Below, piece by piece: positions 55,947-64,000 of a stretch of DNA of 64,000 nucleotides (positions within the stretch are counted from its first letter, which is position 1; each line of letters starts with the position of its first letter). The stretch is from contig NZ_PDHO01000001.1 in the NCBI RefSeq assembly GCF_002887815.1, forward strand, positions 310,001-374,000. The letters are read 5' to 3'. The DNA comes from Mycobacterium sp. ENV421. GTDB lineage: Bacteria; Actinomycetota; Actinomycetes; Mycobacteriales; Mycobacteriaceae. The notes beneath the pieces are model-generated. The model was not told where the DNA came from and searched no databases. It worked only from the letters and a program-made list of their open reading frames with translations. The position numbers and the translations under genes were made by a program.

Positions 55947-56242
55947 AGCACCGAACGCAGGGCCTCGGCATTGCGCTCTTCCATCTCGACGAACACCGAC
56001 GCCGTCTTGTGCCCCTTGTCGCCGACGACCCCCAGCCGGTTCTCGTGGTCGCGCAGCCGCTGGATGTGGTTGCTGTGCGCATCGGACAGTGCGCTGTGAA
56101 ACGACTCCGCGGCCGAGAAATCACCGAAGATGCCCGCGCCCACGCGTGAGCGACTCAGCTGGTCAGCGCCTTCCATGGCGAAGGATGCGGCGTTGTACGA
56201 CCGGTTCGCGCCGGAGCGCATTTCTTCGACATCGACCTGCAT
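55943..56242 (-). CDS. DUF2563 family (WXG100-like) protein
   Basis: The 99-residue product starts MQVDVEEMRSGANRSYNAASF and has GADQLSRSRVGAGIFGDFSAAESFHSALSDAHS, the pattern of DUF2563, a two-helix, WXG100-sized family restricted to mycobacteria. It has no cysteine and no signal peptide, as expected for type VII secretion substrates. GGGGGTG precedes the ATG. It is first in a six-gene minus-strand operon with the effector and the membrane array. Confidence 0.88.
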   Translation of the reverse strand: MQVDVEEMRSGANRSYNAASFAMEGADQLSRSRVGAGIFGDFSAAESFHSALSDAHSNHIQRLRDHENRLGVVGDKGHKTASVFVEMEERNAEALRSVL

Positions 56243-56259
56243 GAAACACCCCCAAGCGA

Positions 56260-56273
56260 GTTAGCTGTTAGCT
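56260..56273 (-). promoter_or_regulatory. Tandem GTTAGCT repeats upstream of the DUF2563 operon
   Basis: GTTAGCT occurs twice back to back (56260-56266 and 56267-56273), 18 bases before the DUF2563 start. It may overlap the promoter or bind a regulator. No -10/-35 pair can be called with confidence. Confidence 0.3.
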
Positions 56274-56312
56274 AGAGGGTACTCGATAGTCCATGCTGGT
56301 CAACTCACCCAA

Positions 56313-58307
56313 TCAGCCCAGCATCCGATGCAGGAACGAGTAGCTCAGGGCGGACTTGAACGCCGTCTGCGCATTGTCGGCCGCCCCGGCATGGCCGCCT
56401 TCGATGTTCTCGTAGTACCAGACGGGATGCCCGGCGGCCTCCAGCGCGGCCGTCATCTTGCGGGCATGACCCGGGTGCACCCGATCGTCACGCGTCGACG
56501 TGGTGATCAGCACCGGCGGATACCGCTTGTCGGGCGAAATGTTCTGATACGGCGAATATTCCGAGATGAACGCCCAGTCCTCGGGTTCGTCCGGGTCACC
56601 ATATTCAGCCACCCATGATGCTCCCGCCAGCAGCAGATGAAACCGTTTCATGTCCAGCAGCGGCACCTGGCACACCAGAGCACCGAACAGTTGCGGGTAC
56701 TTGGTCAGCATGATGCCCATCAGCAGCCCACCGTTGCTGCCGCCCTGGGCGCCCAGCTGCTCGACGGTGGTCACCCCGCGGGCAACGAGATCACTTGCGA
56801 CCGCCGCGAAGTCCTCGGCTACCTTGTGCCGCCCCTCCCGCATGGCCTGGGTATGCCAGCCCGGGCCGTACTCTCCGCCGCCACGGATGTTGGCCAACAC
56901 GTACGTCCCGCCCCGCGACAACCACAGTCGTCCCAGCACCCCGTCGTACCCCGGAGTTCGGGACACCTCGAAACCACCGTATCCACCCAGCAGCGTCGGG
57001 CCTGGCGCCCCGCTGTGCTTGTGGCCGACGACGAAGTAGGGGATGGCTGTGCCGTCATCCGAGGTGGCGAAATGCTGGGACACCTCCAGGTCGGCGGCGT
57101 CGAAGAATGAGGGCGCGCGCTTGATCTCGGTCAGTTCGCCACCGGCCGTGCCGTGCAGCAGTCGTGATGGCGTGATGAAATCGCTGGAATCCAAGAAGAT
57201 CTCGTCACCGTCTGGATCGGTGGCAACGATGACGGTGTTGTCCCCGACGCCCGTGACGGGTTCACGAGTCCAGGATCCCGGTGTCACGATCTCGACCCGG
57301 CTGGCGACGTCGACCAGACTCACCAGCAGCAGGCGATCCAGCGTCCAGGAGTATTGGTGCAGACTGGAATGCTCGTCAGGTTCGAAGACGACCACTAACT
57401 GCGCTGTCCCCGACAGGAATTCGTCGTAGTCGGCGGCCAGAAGCGACCCGGCCCGGTATGACGCGGTCCCGGTCTCCCAGTCGCTGCGCAGTTCGATCAG
57501 AAGCCACTCACGGTGGACCGACACGCTGGCGTCGGTCGGGGCGTCGATGCGGACCAGCTCGCCGGCGCGCAGCTCGTACACCTCATCGTTGAAGAAGTCG
57601 ATGGCGCGGTGCAGCATCGTGCGCTCATAGCCGGGTGTGCGGTCCACCGATGCCCCGACGATCACGTCGGTGACCGGTCCGGTGAACACGGTCTGCGCCT
57701 CGGTCAGCGGCTGGCCGCGGCGCCATCGCTTGACCACTCGCGGATAGCCGGACTCCGTCATCGAATCGGGTCCGAAGTCCGTTCCCACCAAGACCGTGTC
57801 ATGGTCTTCCCACGACACCTGCGACTTCGCCTCCGGGAGTTCGAACCCGCCGGCAACGAATTCTCGTGTGACCATGTCGAATTCGCGCACAATAGCCGCG
57901 TCCGAGCCGCCCGGTGACAGACTGACCAGAGCCCGGGTGCAATCCGGTTCGATGACGTCGGCGCCCGCCCACACCCACTTCTCGCCATCGGCGGCGGCGA
58001 GTGCATCGACGTCGATGATCACATCCCAGTCGGGATCCTCGGTCAGGTAGCTCTCCAGCGTGGTCCGCTGCCACAGCCCCCTGGGGTTCTCGGCATCGCG
58101 CCAGAAGTTGTAGAGATACTCACCGCGCCGGCGCACGTACGGAATCCGCGCATCGGTGTCGAGAACCTCCAGTGCCTCGGCGCGCATCTGCTCGAACCTC
58201 TCGTCGCTGAATTCGGCGACAGTCGGATCGTTGTGCTTGCGCACCCATGCGAGCTGGTCTTCACCGGCGATTTCTTCGAGCCACAGGTACGGGTCGTCTT
58301 CGGGCAT
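56313..58307 (-). CDS. Prolyl oligopeptidase family serine peptidase
   Basis: The 664-residue product has an N-terminal seven-bladed propeller segment beginning DPYLWLEEIAGEDQLAWV and a C-terminal alpha/beta-hydrolase. The nucleophile is in AQGGSNGGLLMG, the Asp in TTSTRDDRVHPGHARK, and the His in IEGGHAGAADN. The GGYGGFEVS and ANIRGGGEYG oxyanion elements are also present. It cleaves short proline-containing peptides in the cytoplasm. It matches Rv0457c by position and length. No signal peptide. Confidence 0.94.
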   Translation of the reverse strand: MPEDDPYLWLEEIAGEDQLAWVRKHNDPTVAEFSDERFEQMRAEALEVLDTDARIPYVRRRGEYLYNFWRDAENPRGLWQRTTLESYLTEDPDWDVIIDVDALAAADGEKWVWAGADVIEPDCTRALVSLSPGGSDAAIVREFDMVTREFVAGGFELPEAKSQVSWEDHDTVLVGTDFGPDSMTESGYPRVVKRWRRGQPLTEAQTVFTGPVTDVIVGASVDRTPGYERTMLHRAIDFFNDEVYELRAGELVRIDAPTDASVSVHREWLLIELRSDWETGTASYRAGSLLAADYDEFLSGTAQLVVVFEPDEHSSLHQYSWTLDRLLLVSLVDVASRVEIVTPGSWTREPVTGVGDNTVIVATDPDGDEIFLDSSDFITPSRLLHGTAGGELTEIKRAPSFFDAADLEVSQHFATSDDGTAIPYFVVGHKHSGAPGPTLLGGYGGFEVSRTPGYDGVLGRLWLSRGGTYVLANIRGGGEYGPGWHTQAMREGRHKVAEDFAAVASDLVARGVTTVEQLGAQGGSNGGLLMGIMLTKYPQLFGALVCQVPLLDMKRFHLLLAGASWVAEYGDPDEPEDWAFISEYSPYQNISPDKRYPPVLITTSTRDDRVHPGHARKMTAALEAAGHPVWYYENIEGGHAGAADNAQTAFKSALSYSFLHRMLG

Positions 58308-58331
58308 GCCCTCTATTCTGCGGGCGGGGCC

Positions 58332-60164
58332 TCAGCTGAGGTGATGCACCTCCTGCAGCCCGTACACCGGAGTGGGAATTCCCTCGTAGCGAGCCTTGAG
58401 CTGCAGCGCCAAGTACAGCGAATAATGCCGCGACTGGTGCAGATTGCCCCCGTGGAACCAGAGGTTCTCTTGCTGGGTGGGCTTCCACATGTTGCGCTGC
58501 TCGCCCTCCCACGGTCCGGGGTCCTTCGGGGTGTCCGAACCCAACCCCCATACCTTGCCGACCTTGTCGGCGACCTCCTGGCCGATCAGGTCGGCCGCCC
58601 AGCCGTTCATCGACCCGTATCCGGTGGCGTAGACCACCACGTCGGCCGGTAGTTCCGTGCCGTCGGCGAGCACCACCGAGTTCTCGGTGAGCCGATCGAC
58701 CTGGCCGTGGGCCAGCTTGATCCTGCCGTCGGCCACCAGGTCGCAGGCGCCGACGTCGATGTAGTAGCCGGAGCCGCGGCGCAGGTACTTCATGAACAGT
58801 CCGGATCCGTCTGCACCCCAGTCCAGTTCGAAGCCTGCTGCTTCGAGCCTGGCGTAGAACTCCTTGTCGCGTTCCCGCATCTGGTCATAGAGCGGGATCT
58901 GGAACTCGTGCATGATCCGATACGGCAGCGACGCGAACGTGAGGTCGGCCTTCTCGGTGGTCATTCCCGCCGCCAGCGCGCGTTCGGAATACAGGTCACC
59001 CAGGCCGATGTCCATCAGGGAGTCCGACTTGACGATGTGCGTCGAGGACCGCTGCACCATGGTGACGTCGACACCGTTCTCGTAGAGCGCCTTGCAGATG
59101 TCGTGGGCGGAGTTGTTCGAGCCGATCACCACCGCCTTCTTGCCCACGTACGGATCAGGGCCGGGGTGGGCACTGGAGTGGTGCTGATCGCCGCGGAAGA
59201 TGTCCTGACCCGGCAGCACCGGAACGTGGGGTTTGCCCGACATGCCCGTCGCGAGCACCAGGTGCGCGGGATGCAGGGTCAGCCGCTCACCGTCGCGGTC
59301 GACCTCGACGGTCCACTGCTGGGCGGCCTCGTCGAAAGTCGCCGACAGGCAGGTGGTTTTCGGCCAGTACGGCACCTCCATCACCCGGGTGTAGAACTCC
59401 AGCCAGTCGCCGATCTTGTCCTTCGGCGCGAACACCGGCCAGTTCTGCGGGAACGGCAGGTACGGAAGGTGGTCGTACCAGACCGGGTCGTGCAGGCACA
59501 GCGACTTGTACCGCTTGCGCCACTGATCCCCGGGCCGCTCGTGGCGGTCGACGACGATGGCGGGCACGCCGAGCTGGCGCAGCCGCGCACCCAACGCGAT
59601 CCCGCCCTGACCGCCCCCGATGACCAGTGTGTAGGGCTGCACCGTGCGACCCAGCTGGGCTTCCTCCTCGGCGCGCTTCTCCGCCCACGACCGGGCGTCG
59701 GGGTCGTCACCGTGAACCGCGCCCAGCACCCGGGAGGCGCCCTTGCGCTCCTCGTGTCCCTTGAGTTCCTGCAGCGCGGTCAGCAGGGTCCACGCCTCAG
59801 TAGTCTCTGAGTCGCTTCGAAGCCGCAGATGTCCGATGCCGCGTCCGGCGCCGGTTTCGAACTCGATGAACGCCGACGTGACATCGCCGTCGACGGTGGG
59901 TTCCTCACGAGTGCGGAAACCGGACGGGTCGGTGTCGGCCAGCCGGGCTCCGAGCATCTCGGCGATCCGGTCGCGGCCCTCCATCGTCTTGATGTTCCAG
60001 GTGAAAGACACCAGGTCACGCCAAAAACTGTCGATGGCGAACATGCCGGCGACCCGTTCCACGTCGCGGCCGGCCAACGCGGCTTCGAAGTCGGCGAGCC
60101 AGGCATCGACGCGCTGCTGCGCAGTCACGTCGCTGGTGGTCTGAGGGTCCAGAGTTGAAGTCAT
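58332..60164 (-). CDS. FAD-dependent NAD(P)H monooxygenase with SnoaL-like N-terminus
   Basis: The 610-residue product has an N-terminal NTF2/SnoaL-like domain (VDAWLADFEAALAGRDVERVAGMF...DSFWRDLVSFTWNIKT, about residues 15-130). A flavin monooxygenase follows with VIGGGQGGIALGARLRQLG (FAD), IFRGDQHHSSAHPG (FMO-type linker), VVIGSNNSAHDICKALYENG (NADPH) and VVYATGYGS. It oxygenates an unknown carbonyl or heteroatom substrate. It starts with ATG 60164. The open frame upstream runs through the operator region. It is divergent from the diol dehydrogenase and probably shares its control. Confidence 0.92.
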   Translation of the reverse strand: MTSTLDPQTTSDVTAQQRVDAWLADFEAALAGRDVERVAGMFAIDSFWRDLVSFTWNIKTMEGRDRIAEMLGARLADTDPSGFRTREEPTVDGDVTSAFIEFETGAGRGIGHLRLRSDSETTEAWTLLTALQELKGHEERKGASRVLGAVHGDDPDARSWAEKRAEEEAQLGRTVQPYTLVIGGGQGGIALGARLRQLGVPAIVVDRHERPGDQWRKRYKSLCLHDPVWYDHLPYLPFPQNWPVFAPKDKIGDWLEFYTRVMEVPYWPKTTCLSATFDEAAQQWTVEVDRDGERLTLHPAHLVLATGMSGKPHVPVLPGQDIFRGDQHHSSAHPGPDPYVGKKAVVIGSNNSAHDICKALYENGVDVTMVQRSSTHIVKSDSLMDIGLGDLYSERALAAGMTTEKADLTFASLPYRIMHEFQIPLYDQMRERDKEFYARLEAAGFELDWGADGSGLFMKYLRRGSGYYIDVGACDLVADGRIKLAHGQVDRLTENSVVLADGTELPADVVVYATGYGSMNGWAADLIGQEVADKVGKVWGLGSDTPKDPGPWEGEQRNMWKPTQQENLWFHGGNLHQSRHYSLYLALQLKARYEGIPTPVYGLQEVHHLS

Positions 60165-60199
60165 GTGAGCCACACCACACCCGAGGTGCACGGTCTGGC

Positions 60200-60249
60200 A
60201 AGAGTTGCGAGCCGTTGCACTGCGCCGGCTGCAACCCCCTGCAACTCTT
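60200..60249. promoter_or_regulatory. Concentric double inverted repeat, putative operator
   Basis: AAGAGTTGC (60200-60208) pairs with GCAACTCTT (60241-60249), and GTTGCA (60214-60219) pairs with TGCAAC (60230-60235). Both dyads share the same centre (60224.5). Four GTTGC/GCAAC half-sites in the divergent monooxygenase/dehydrogenase spacer suggest a dimer-of-dimers regulator, most simply the GAF-domain protein at 62135. Confidence 0.65.
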
Positions 60250-60282
60250 TCGGATGTGGTCGCCGTCACATAGAACTGCGGA

Positions 60283-61335
60283 ATGAAGGCAGCTGTGTAC
60301 TACGGACCGAACAAGATCGAGATCGACGATGTCGCCGAGCCCGACCCAAAGCCGGGCACCGTCAAACTCAAGGTCGGCTTCAACGGGATCTGCGGCACCG
60401 ACCTGCACGAGTACTACGCCGGGCCGATCTTCATCCCGACCCAGCCACATCCCCTGACCGGCGCGGAGCTGCCACTTACCATCGGCCATGAATTTTCGGG
60501 CACCATCACCGCGGTCGGCGACGGGGTCACGGGCTGGGCGGAAGGCGACCGCGTCGCCGTCGAACCCATCTACAAGTGCGACCACTGTGCACCGTGCCGG
60601 GCGGGCAACTACAACGTCTGCCAGCAGATCGGCTTCCACGGCCTGATGTCCGACGGCGGGATGGCCGAGTACACGACGGTGCCGACCAGCATGCTGCACA
60701 AACTCCCCGACAACGTCTCGTTGGAACTCGGGGCACTCGTCGAGCCGATGTCGGTGGCCTATCACGCCGCCACCCTGGGCGATGTCCGCCCCGGCGACAC
60801 CGCGATGGTGTTCGGTGCCGGGCCGATCGGCATCGGACTGTGGTTCGCGTTGCGCGGCAAGGGGCTTGACGACGTTCTGGTTGTCGAACCCTCTCCGACC
60901 CGGCGCGCCGCCATCGAGGTGCTCGGCGCGACGACCCTGGATCCCGCCGCCCTCGATATCCCCGGCTTCGTCGCAGAACACACCGGAGGGCGCGGCGCCG
61001 ATGCGGTGTTCGATGCCGCCGGCGTCACCCCCGCAGTGGCGACCGCGCTGGCGTGCGTAGGTTCCCGCAAACCCATGGTCAGTGTCGCGATCTACGAAAA
61101 ACCACTGGAGACACCACTTCTCAACCTGGTGATGAACGAGTCCCGGATCCAGGGATCGCTGTGCTACACCGGCGCCGACTTCGACGCGGTCATCGCGCTG
61201 ATGGCCGACGGCAAGTACGACACCACCGGTTGGGTGACCCGCATCCCGATCGACGATGTGGTCGACGAGGGGTTCGAGGCGTTGCATGCCGGCACCAAGA
61301 TGAAAGTTCTCGTCGACCCCAACGGAGAATCATGA
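60283..61335 (+). CDS. Zinc-type (R,R)-butanediol dehydrogenase-like alcohol dehydrogenase
   Basis: The 350-residue medium-chain dehydrogenase has the catalytic zinc ligands in GICGTDLHEY (Cys) and IGHEFSG (His-Glu), and a structural zinc site CDHCAPCRAGNYNVC. The Rossmann motif is VFGAGPIGIG. The GGMAEYTTVP and ALVEPMSVAYHA segments are typical of butanediol dehydrogenases. It oxidises 2,3-butanediol or a related diol to acetoin with NAD(P). It overlaps the next gene by four bases, so diol and acetoin steps are translated together. Confidence 0.88.
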   Translation: MKAAVYYGPNKIEIDDVAEPDPKPGTVKLKVGFNGICGTDLHEYYAGPIFIPTQPHPLTGAELPLTIGHEFSGTITAVGDGVTGWAEGDRVAVEPIYKCDHCAPCRAGNYNVCQQIGFHGLMSDGGMAEYTTVPTSMLHKLPDNVSLELGALVEPMSVAYHAATLGDVRPGDTAMVFGAGPIGIGLWFALRGKGLDDVLVVEPSPTRRAAIEVLGATTLDPAALDIPGFVAEHTGGRGADAVFDAAGVTPAVATALACVGSRKPMVSVAIYEKPLETPLLNLVMNESRIQGSLCYTGADFDAVIALMADGKYDTTGWVTRIPIDDVVDEGFEALHAGTKMKVLVDPNGES

Positions 61336-62111
61336 GCCTGAACGGAAAGGTCGCGCTGGTCACCGGTGCCGCACGAGGCATCGGACGCGGCATCGCGCTG
61401 CGGCTCGGCCGCGACGGCGCTGACCTGGCCCTGGTCGACGTGCGACCGGAAGGTATCGACGCCGTCGCCAACGAGATCAGCGAGATCGGCTGCAAAGTAA
61501 CCACATTCGTCGCCGACGTCAGCGATCGCCTACAAGTCTTCGCCGCCGTCGACCATGCCGCCTCGGCGCTTGGCGGCTTCGACATCATGGTCAACAACGC
61601 CGGTATCGCACTGGTCGGCCCGATCGCCGACGTCACGCCCGACCAGATCGAGAAGCTCTGGGCGATCAACGTCAACGGCGTGCTGTGGGGCACCCAGGCC
61701 GCCGTCGCCATGTTCAGACGCAACGGCACCAAGGGAAAGATCATCAATGCTTCGTCGATCGCCGGCCACGACGGCTTCGCGATGCTCGGCCCGTACAGCG
61801 CCTCCAAGTTCGCCGTGCGCGCGCTGACCCAGGCCGCCGCCAAGGAACACGCCGCCGACGGGATCACCGTCAACGCCTACTGCCCGGGTGTGGTGGGCAC
61901 CGACATGTGGGTGGAGATCGACAAACGGTTCGCCGAACTGACCGGGGCCGCCGAAGGCGAGACTTACGAGAAGTTCGTCGGTGGTATCGCCCTGGGACGT
62001 GCCGAAACCCCCGATGACGTGGCGGGCTTCGTCTCGTATCTGGCCGGCCCGGACGCCGACTACATGACCGGCCAGTCGGGTCTGATCGACGGCGGCCTGG
62101 TCTACCGCTGA
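61332..62111 (+). CDS. SDR, acetoin/diacetyl reductase-like
   Basis: The 259-residue SDR has VTGAARGIGRGIALRL, NNAGIALVGPIADV, ASSIAGHDGFAML and Tyr/Lys in YSASKFAVRAL. It contains the C-terminal ADYMTGQSGLIDGGLVYR of acetoin reductases such as BudC. It would interconvert acetoin, diacetyl or butanediol with NAD(H). Coupled by ATGA to the zinc dehydrogenase, which supports a joint role. Glucose- or sorbitol-type substrates are alternatives. Confidence 0.88.
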   Translation: MSLNGKVALVTGAARGIGRGIALRLGRDGADLALVDVRPEGIDAVANEISEIGCKVTTFVADVSDRLQVFAAVDHAASALGGFDIMVNNAGIALVGPIADVTPDQIEKLWAINVNGVLWGTQAAVAMFRRNGTKGKIINASSIAGHDGFAMLGPYSASKFAVRALTQAAAKEHAADGITVNAYCPGVVGTDMWVEIDKRFAELTGAAEGETYEKFVGGIALGRAETPDDVAGFVSYLAGPDADYMTGQSGLIDGGLVYR

Positions 62112-62134
62112 GATGCGGAGCACAATCGGCAGTA

Positions 62135-63424
62135 ATGCAAGGGGTGTACGTGCCTGAGCCCGCAGTCGCGCTCGGCGAGGACCCGCGCAACTATGCGCGG
62201 CTGATGTCGGCTGTCTACGACGCGACGATGGCGGGCCATCGCGCCCCCGCCCGCCCGCGCGACGTCATCGGCGAATCGTGGCACCGGCTGATGTCGGCCG
62301 GGGTCGACCCGGACCGCCGCGCCCAGCCCGTCGTCGAAGCCGGCGGGCTGGAGGCGCTGCGCCGGGCGTCCGGCTTGATGGCGGTGCTCGACGAGGTCTC
62401 CCGCGGGTTGGAATCCCTGGTCGCCGACGGCACCAACATCCTCGTCGTCGCCGACTCGCAAGGCCGGGTGCTGTGGCGGTCGGGCTCGCCCGCGGTGCTC
62501 AACAACGCCGACCGGCTGGGCTTCATCGAAGGTGCGCACTGGGCGGAAGGGGAAGTCGGCACCAACGCCATCGGCACCGCCTTGGTGTCCAAGCGCGCCG
62601 TGCAGGTGTTCTCCGCCGAGCATTTTCTGCGCACCCACCACTCCTGGACGTGTGCGGGCGCGCCCATCCGCGATCCGCGAACCGGGCAGGTGATCGGCGT
62701 GGTCGACGTATCCGGTCCCGCGGCGACCGTGCACCCGACGACCGTCGCGCTGGTCGACGCCGTCGCCCGGCTCGCCGAGTCGCACCTGCGTGAACAACAC
62801 GACCGCACCTTGAACCGGCTGCGCATGGTCGCGGCCCCGATCCTGGCCCGGATCGGCAAGCCGGCGTTGGCGGTCGACGCCGAGGGCTGGGTGGCGGCTG
62901 TCGACTCGCTGCCGCTGCATCACCGCATCCTGTTACCGGAGGACATCGCGGCAGGCCGCTCGTGGATCCCCACCTTCGGAATCTGCGATATCGATGTGCT
63001 GCCCGGCGGGTGGCTGGTTCGGCCGGCTGACGACGACGACGCGCCCGCGTTGGCACAGGCCTCGTTGGACTTGAGCGTCGCCGGCGCACCGGCGTTGGAC
63101 ATGACTGGACAGTTCGGGCGGTGGCGCCACGACGTCTCGCTGCGGCACGCCGAGATCTTGCTGATCCTGGCGCGTGATCCCCGCGGCCGTTCGGCGCCCG
63201 AGTTGGCCGCCGACCTTTATGGTGATCGTTCCCGGTTCGTCACGGTTCGCGCCGAATTGTCCCGGCTGCGCAAGCAGTTCGCCGGTCTGCTTGCCGCCCA
63301 GCCCTACCGCTTCGCCGGCGGAATCGAGGTGACGGTGCGCTACCCAACGGACCTCTCGATGGTGTTGCCCGCGTCGACCGCACCCGCGGTTCGCGCTATT
63401 CGTATCAATGCAAGTGTCTCGTAG
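62135..63424 (+). CDS. GAF-domain transcriptional regulator (AcoR-like, no AAA+ domain)
   Basis: The 429-residue product has the AcoR-type N-terminus ([32 protein letters not shown]). A GAF domain runs about residues 60-210 ([46 protein letters not shown]). The C-terminal DNA-binding region is [47 protein letters not shown]. It lacks the AAA+ sigma-54 module, as in actinobacteria. It should sense an alcohol, ketone or aldehyde and control the diol genes and the aldehyde dehydrogenase around it. Candidate site: 60200-60249. Confidence 0.88.
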   Translation: MQGVYVPEPAVALGEDPRNYARLMSAVYDATMAGHRAPARPRDVIGESWHRLMSAGVDPDRRAQPVVEAGGLEALRRASGLMAVLDEVSRGLESLVADGTNILVVADSQGRVLWRSGSPAVLNNADRLGFIEGAHWAEGEVGTNAIGTALVSKRAVQVFSAEHFLRTHHSWTCAGAPIRDPRTGQVIGVVDVSGPAATVHPTTVALVDAVARLAESHLREQHDRTLNRLRMVAAPILARIGKPALAVDAEGWVAAVDSLPLHHRILLPEDIAAGRSWIPTFGICDIDVLPGGWLVRPADDDDAPALAQASLDLSVAGAPALDMTGQFGRWRHDVSLRHAEILLILARDPRGRSAPELAADLYGDRSRFVTVRAELSRLRKQFAGLLAAQPYRFAGGIEVTVRYPTDLSMVLPASTAPAVRAIRINASVS

Positions 63425-63434
63425 AGGAGTACCT

Positions 63435-64000
63435 ATGCCAGTGTTCGCCCGCCCCGGAACGTCGGGATCTGCCATGTCTTTTCAGTCCCGCTACGAGAAC
63501 TTCATCGGTGGTGAGTGGACGGCGCCGGTGGGCGGCCAGTACTTCGAGAACCCGACACCGGTGACCGGTGAGGTGTTCTGCGAGGTGGCGCGGTCCACCG
63601 AGGCCGATATCGAGAAGGCGTTGGACGCCGCGCACGCTGCGGCGCCCGGCTGGGGGAAGACGTCGGCGGGGGAGCGGGCGGTGATCCTGAACAAGATCGC
63701 TGACCGCATCGAGGCGAACCTGGAGTCGATCGCGCTGGCCGAGTCGTGGGACAACGGCAAGCCGATCCGGGAAACGCTGAACGCCGATATTCCGTTGGCG
63801 GTGGACCACTTTCGGTACTTCGCCGCCGCGATCCGCGCCCAGGAAGGCGCCCTGTCCCAGATTGATGAGGACACCGTCGCCTACCACTTCCACGAGCCGC
63901 TTGGTGTGGTTGGGCAGATCATCCCGTGGAACTTCCCGATCCTGATGGCGGTGTGGAAGCTGGCGCCGGCGCTGGCCGCGGGCAACGCGATCGTGCTCAA
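63435..64000 (+). CDS. Aldehyde dehydrogenase, 3' end outside window
   Basis: The first 188 codons are present and the frame is open at the window edge. The start is ATG 63435 after GAGGAG, 11 bases after the regulator. The visible sequence ([73 protein letters not shown]) matches the N-terminal NAD-binding half of aldehyde dehydrogenases like Rv0458. The catalytic Cys and Glu lie outside. It would oxidise an aldehyde, such as acetaldehyde, to the acid. Confidence 0.93.
   Translation, partial: MPVFARPGTSGSAMSFQSRYENFIGGEWTAPVGGQYFENPTPVTGEVFCEVARSTEADIEKALDAAHAAAPGWGKTSAGERAVILNKIADRIEANLESIALAESWDNGKPIRETLNADIPLAVDHFRYFAAAIRAQEGALSQIDEDTVAYHFHEPLGVVGQIIPWNFPILMAVWKLAPALAAGNAIVL

Overview
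The window is high-GC actinobacterial DNA and almost certainly comes from an environmental, probably rapidly growing Mycobacterium/Mycolicibacterium. The evidence is gene order and recognisable families: sodC, a YbdK-type carboxylate-amine ligase, a Lon-domain protein, a CDC48-like AAA ATPase, pssA, psd, moeA, an SDR and groEL2 behind two CIRCE operators follow the order I recall for M. tuberculosis Rv0432-Rv0440. Further right, a prolyl oligopeptidase and an aldehyde dehydrogenase match Rv0457c and Rv0458. Accessory blocks are inserted into this backbone. No rRNA, tRNA or CRISPR array was seen, and no gap between genes exceeds 300 bases.

Layout. 1-2806: backbone (sodC, ligase, small lipoprotein, Lon-domain protein). 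2874-16072: accessory block with a DUF664 protein, a TIGR00027 methyltransferase, the P-type ATPase ctpF, a six-gene Mnh/Mrp cation/proton antiporter operon (mnhA/B fused, C, D, E, F, G), a TetR/SRPBCC divergent pair and small genes. 16069-21964: backbone minus-strand operon, CDC48-like ATPase, pssA, psd, moeA, SDR. 22022-39505: accessory block whose core (23734-36316) is an unusual biosynthetic cluster. 39609-41982: TetR regulator and groEL2. 42054-43102: a Vsr/DUF559-like gene bracketed by 34-bp inverted repeats. 43103-51980: mixed metabolic and envelope genes. 51977-56242: a DUF2563/large-effector operon followed by four related membrane proteins. 56313-64000: prolyl oligopeptidase, flavin monooxygenase, and an acetoin/butanediol-type cassette with its GAF-domain regulator and the start of an aldehyde dehydrogenase.

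The most novel system is 23734-36316. Seven genes joined by 4-bp ATGA overlaps encode a rifampin-phosphotransferase-like PEP-utilising enzyme, a three-part protein (fatty acyl-AMP ligase + nucleotidyltransferase + PqqD-like/unknown C-terminus), an acyl carrier protein, an NAD(P)-dependent thioester-reductase-like enzyme, a diverged nucleoside diphosphate kinase, an AfsA-type (A-factor synthase) double hotdog protein and a UbiA prenyltransferase. A GT1 glycosyltransferase follows and a P450 converges on it with an overlapping stop codon. The logic suggests fatty acid activation onto the carrier protein, AfsA-type condensation or reductive release, phosphorylation, lipid transfer, hydroxylation and glycosylation, giving a glycosylated lipid or butanolide-like product that I cannot name.

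Three other systems merit attention. One is the inverted-repeat-bracketed endonuclease-like unit inserted exactly at the stop codon of a neighbour. The second is the putative type VII-secreted effector with a glycine-zipper C-terminus and its array of membrane paralogues, which look like immunity proteins. The third is a perfectly concentric double dyad (60200-60249) between the monooxygenase and diol dehydrogenase genes, a likely binding site for the GAF regulator. Functions rest on motif reading and memory of families, not on searches.
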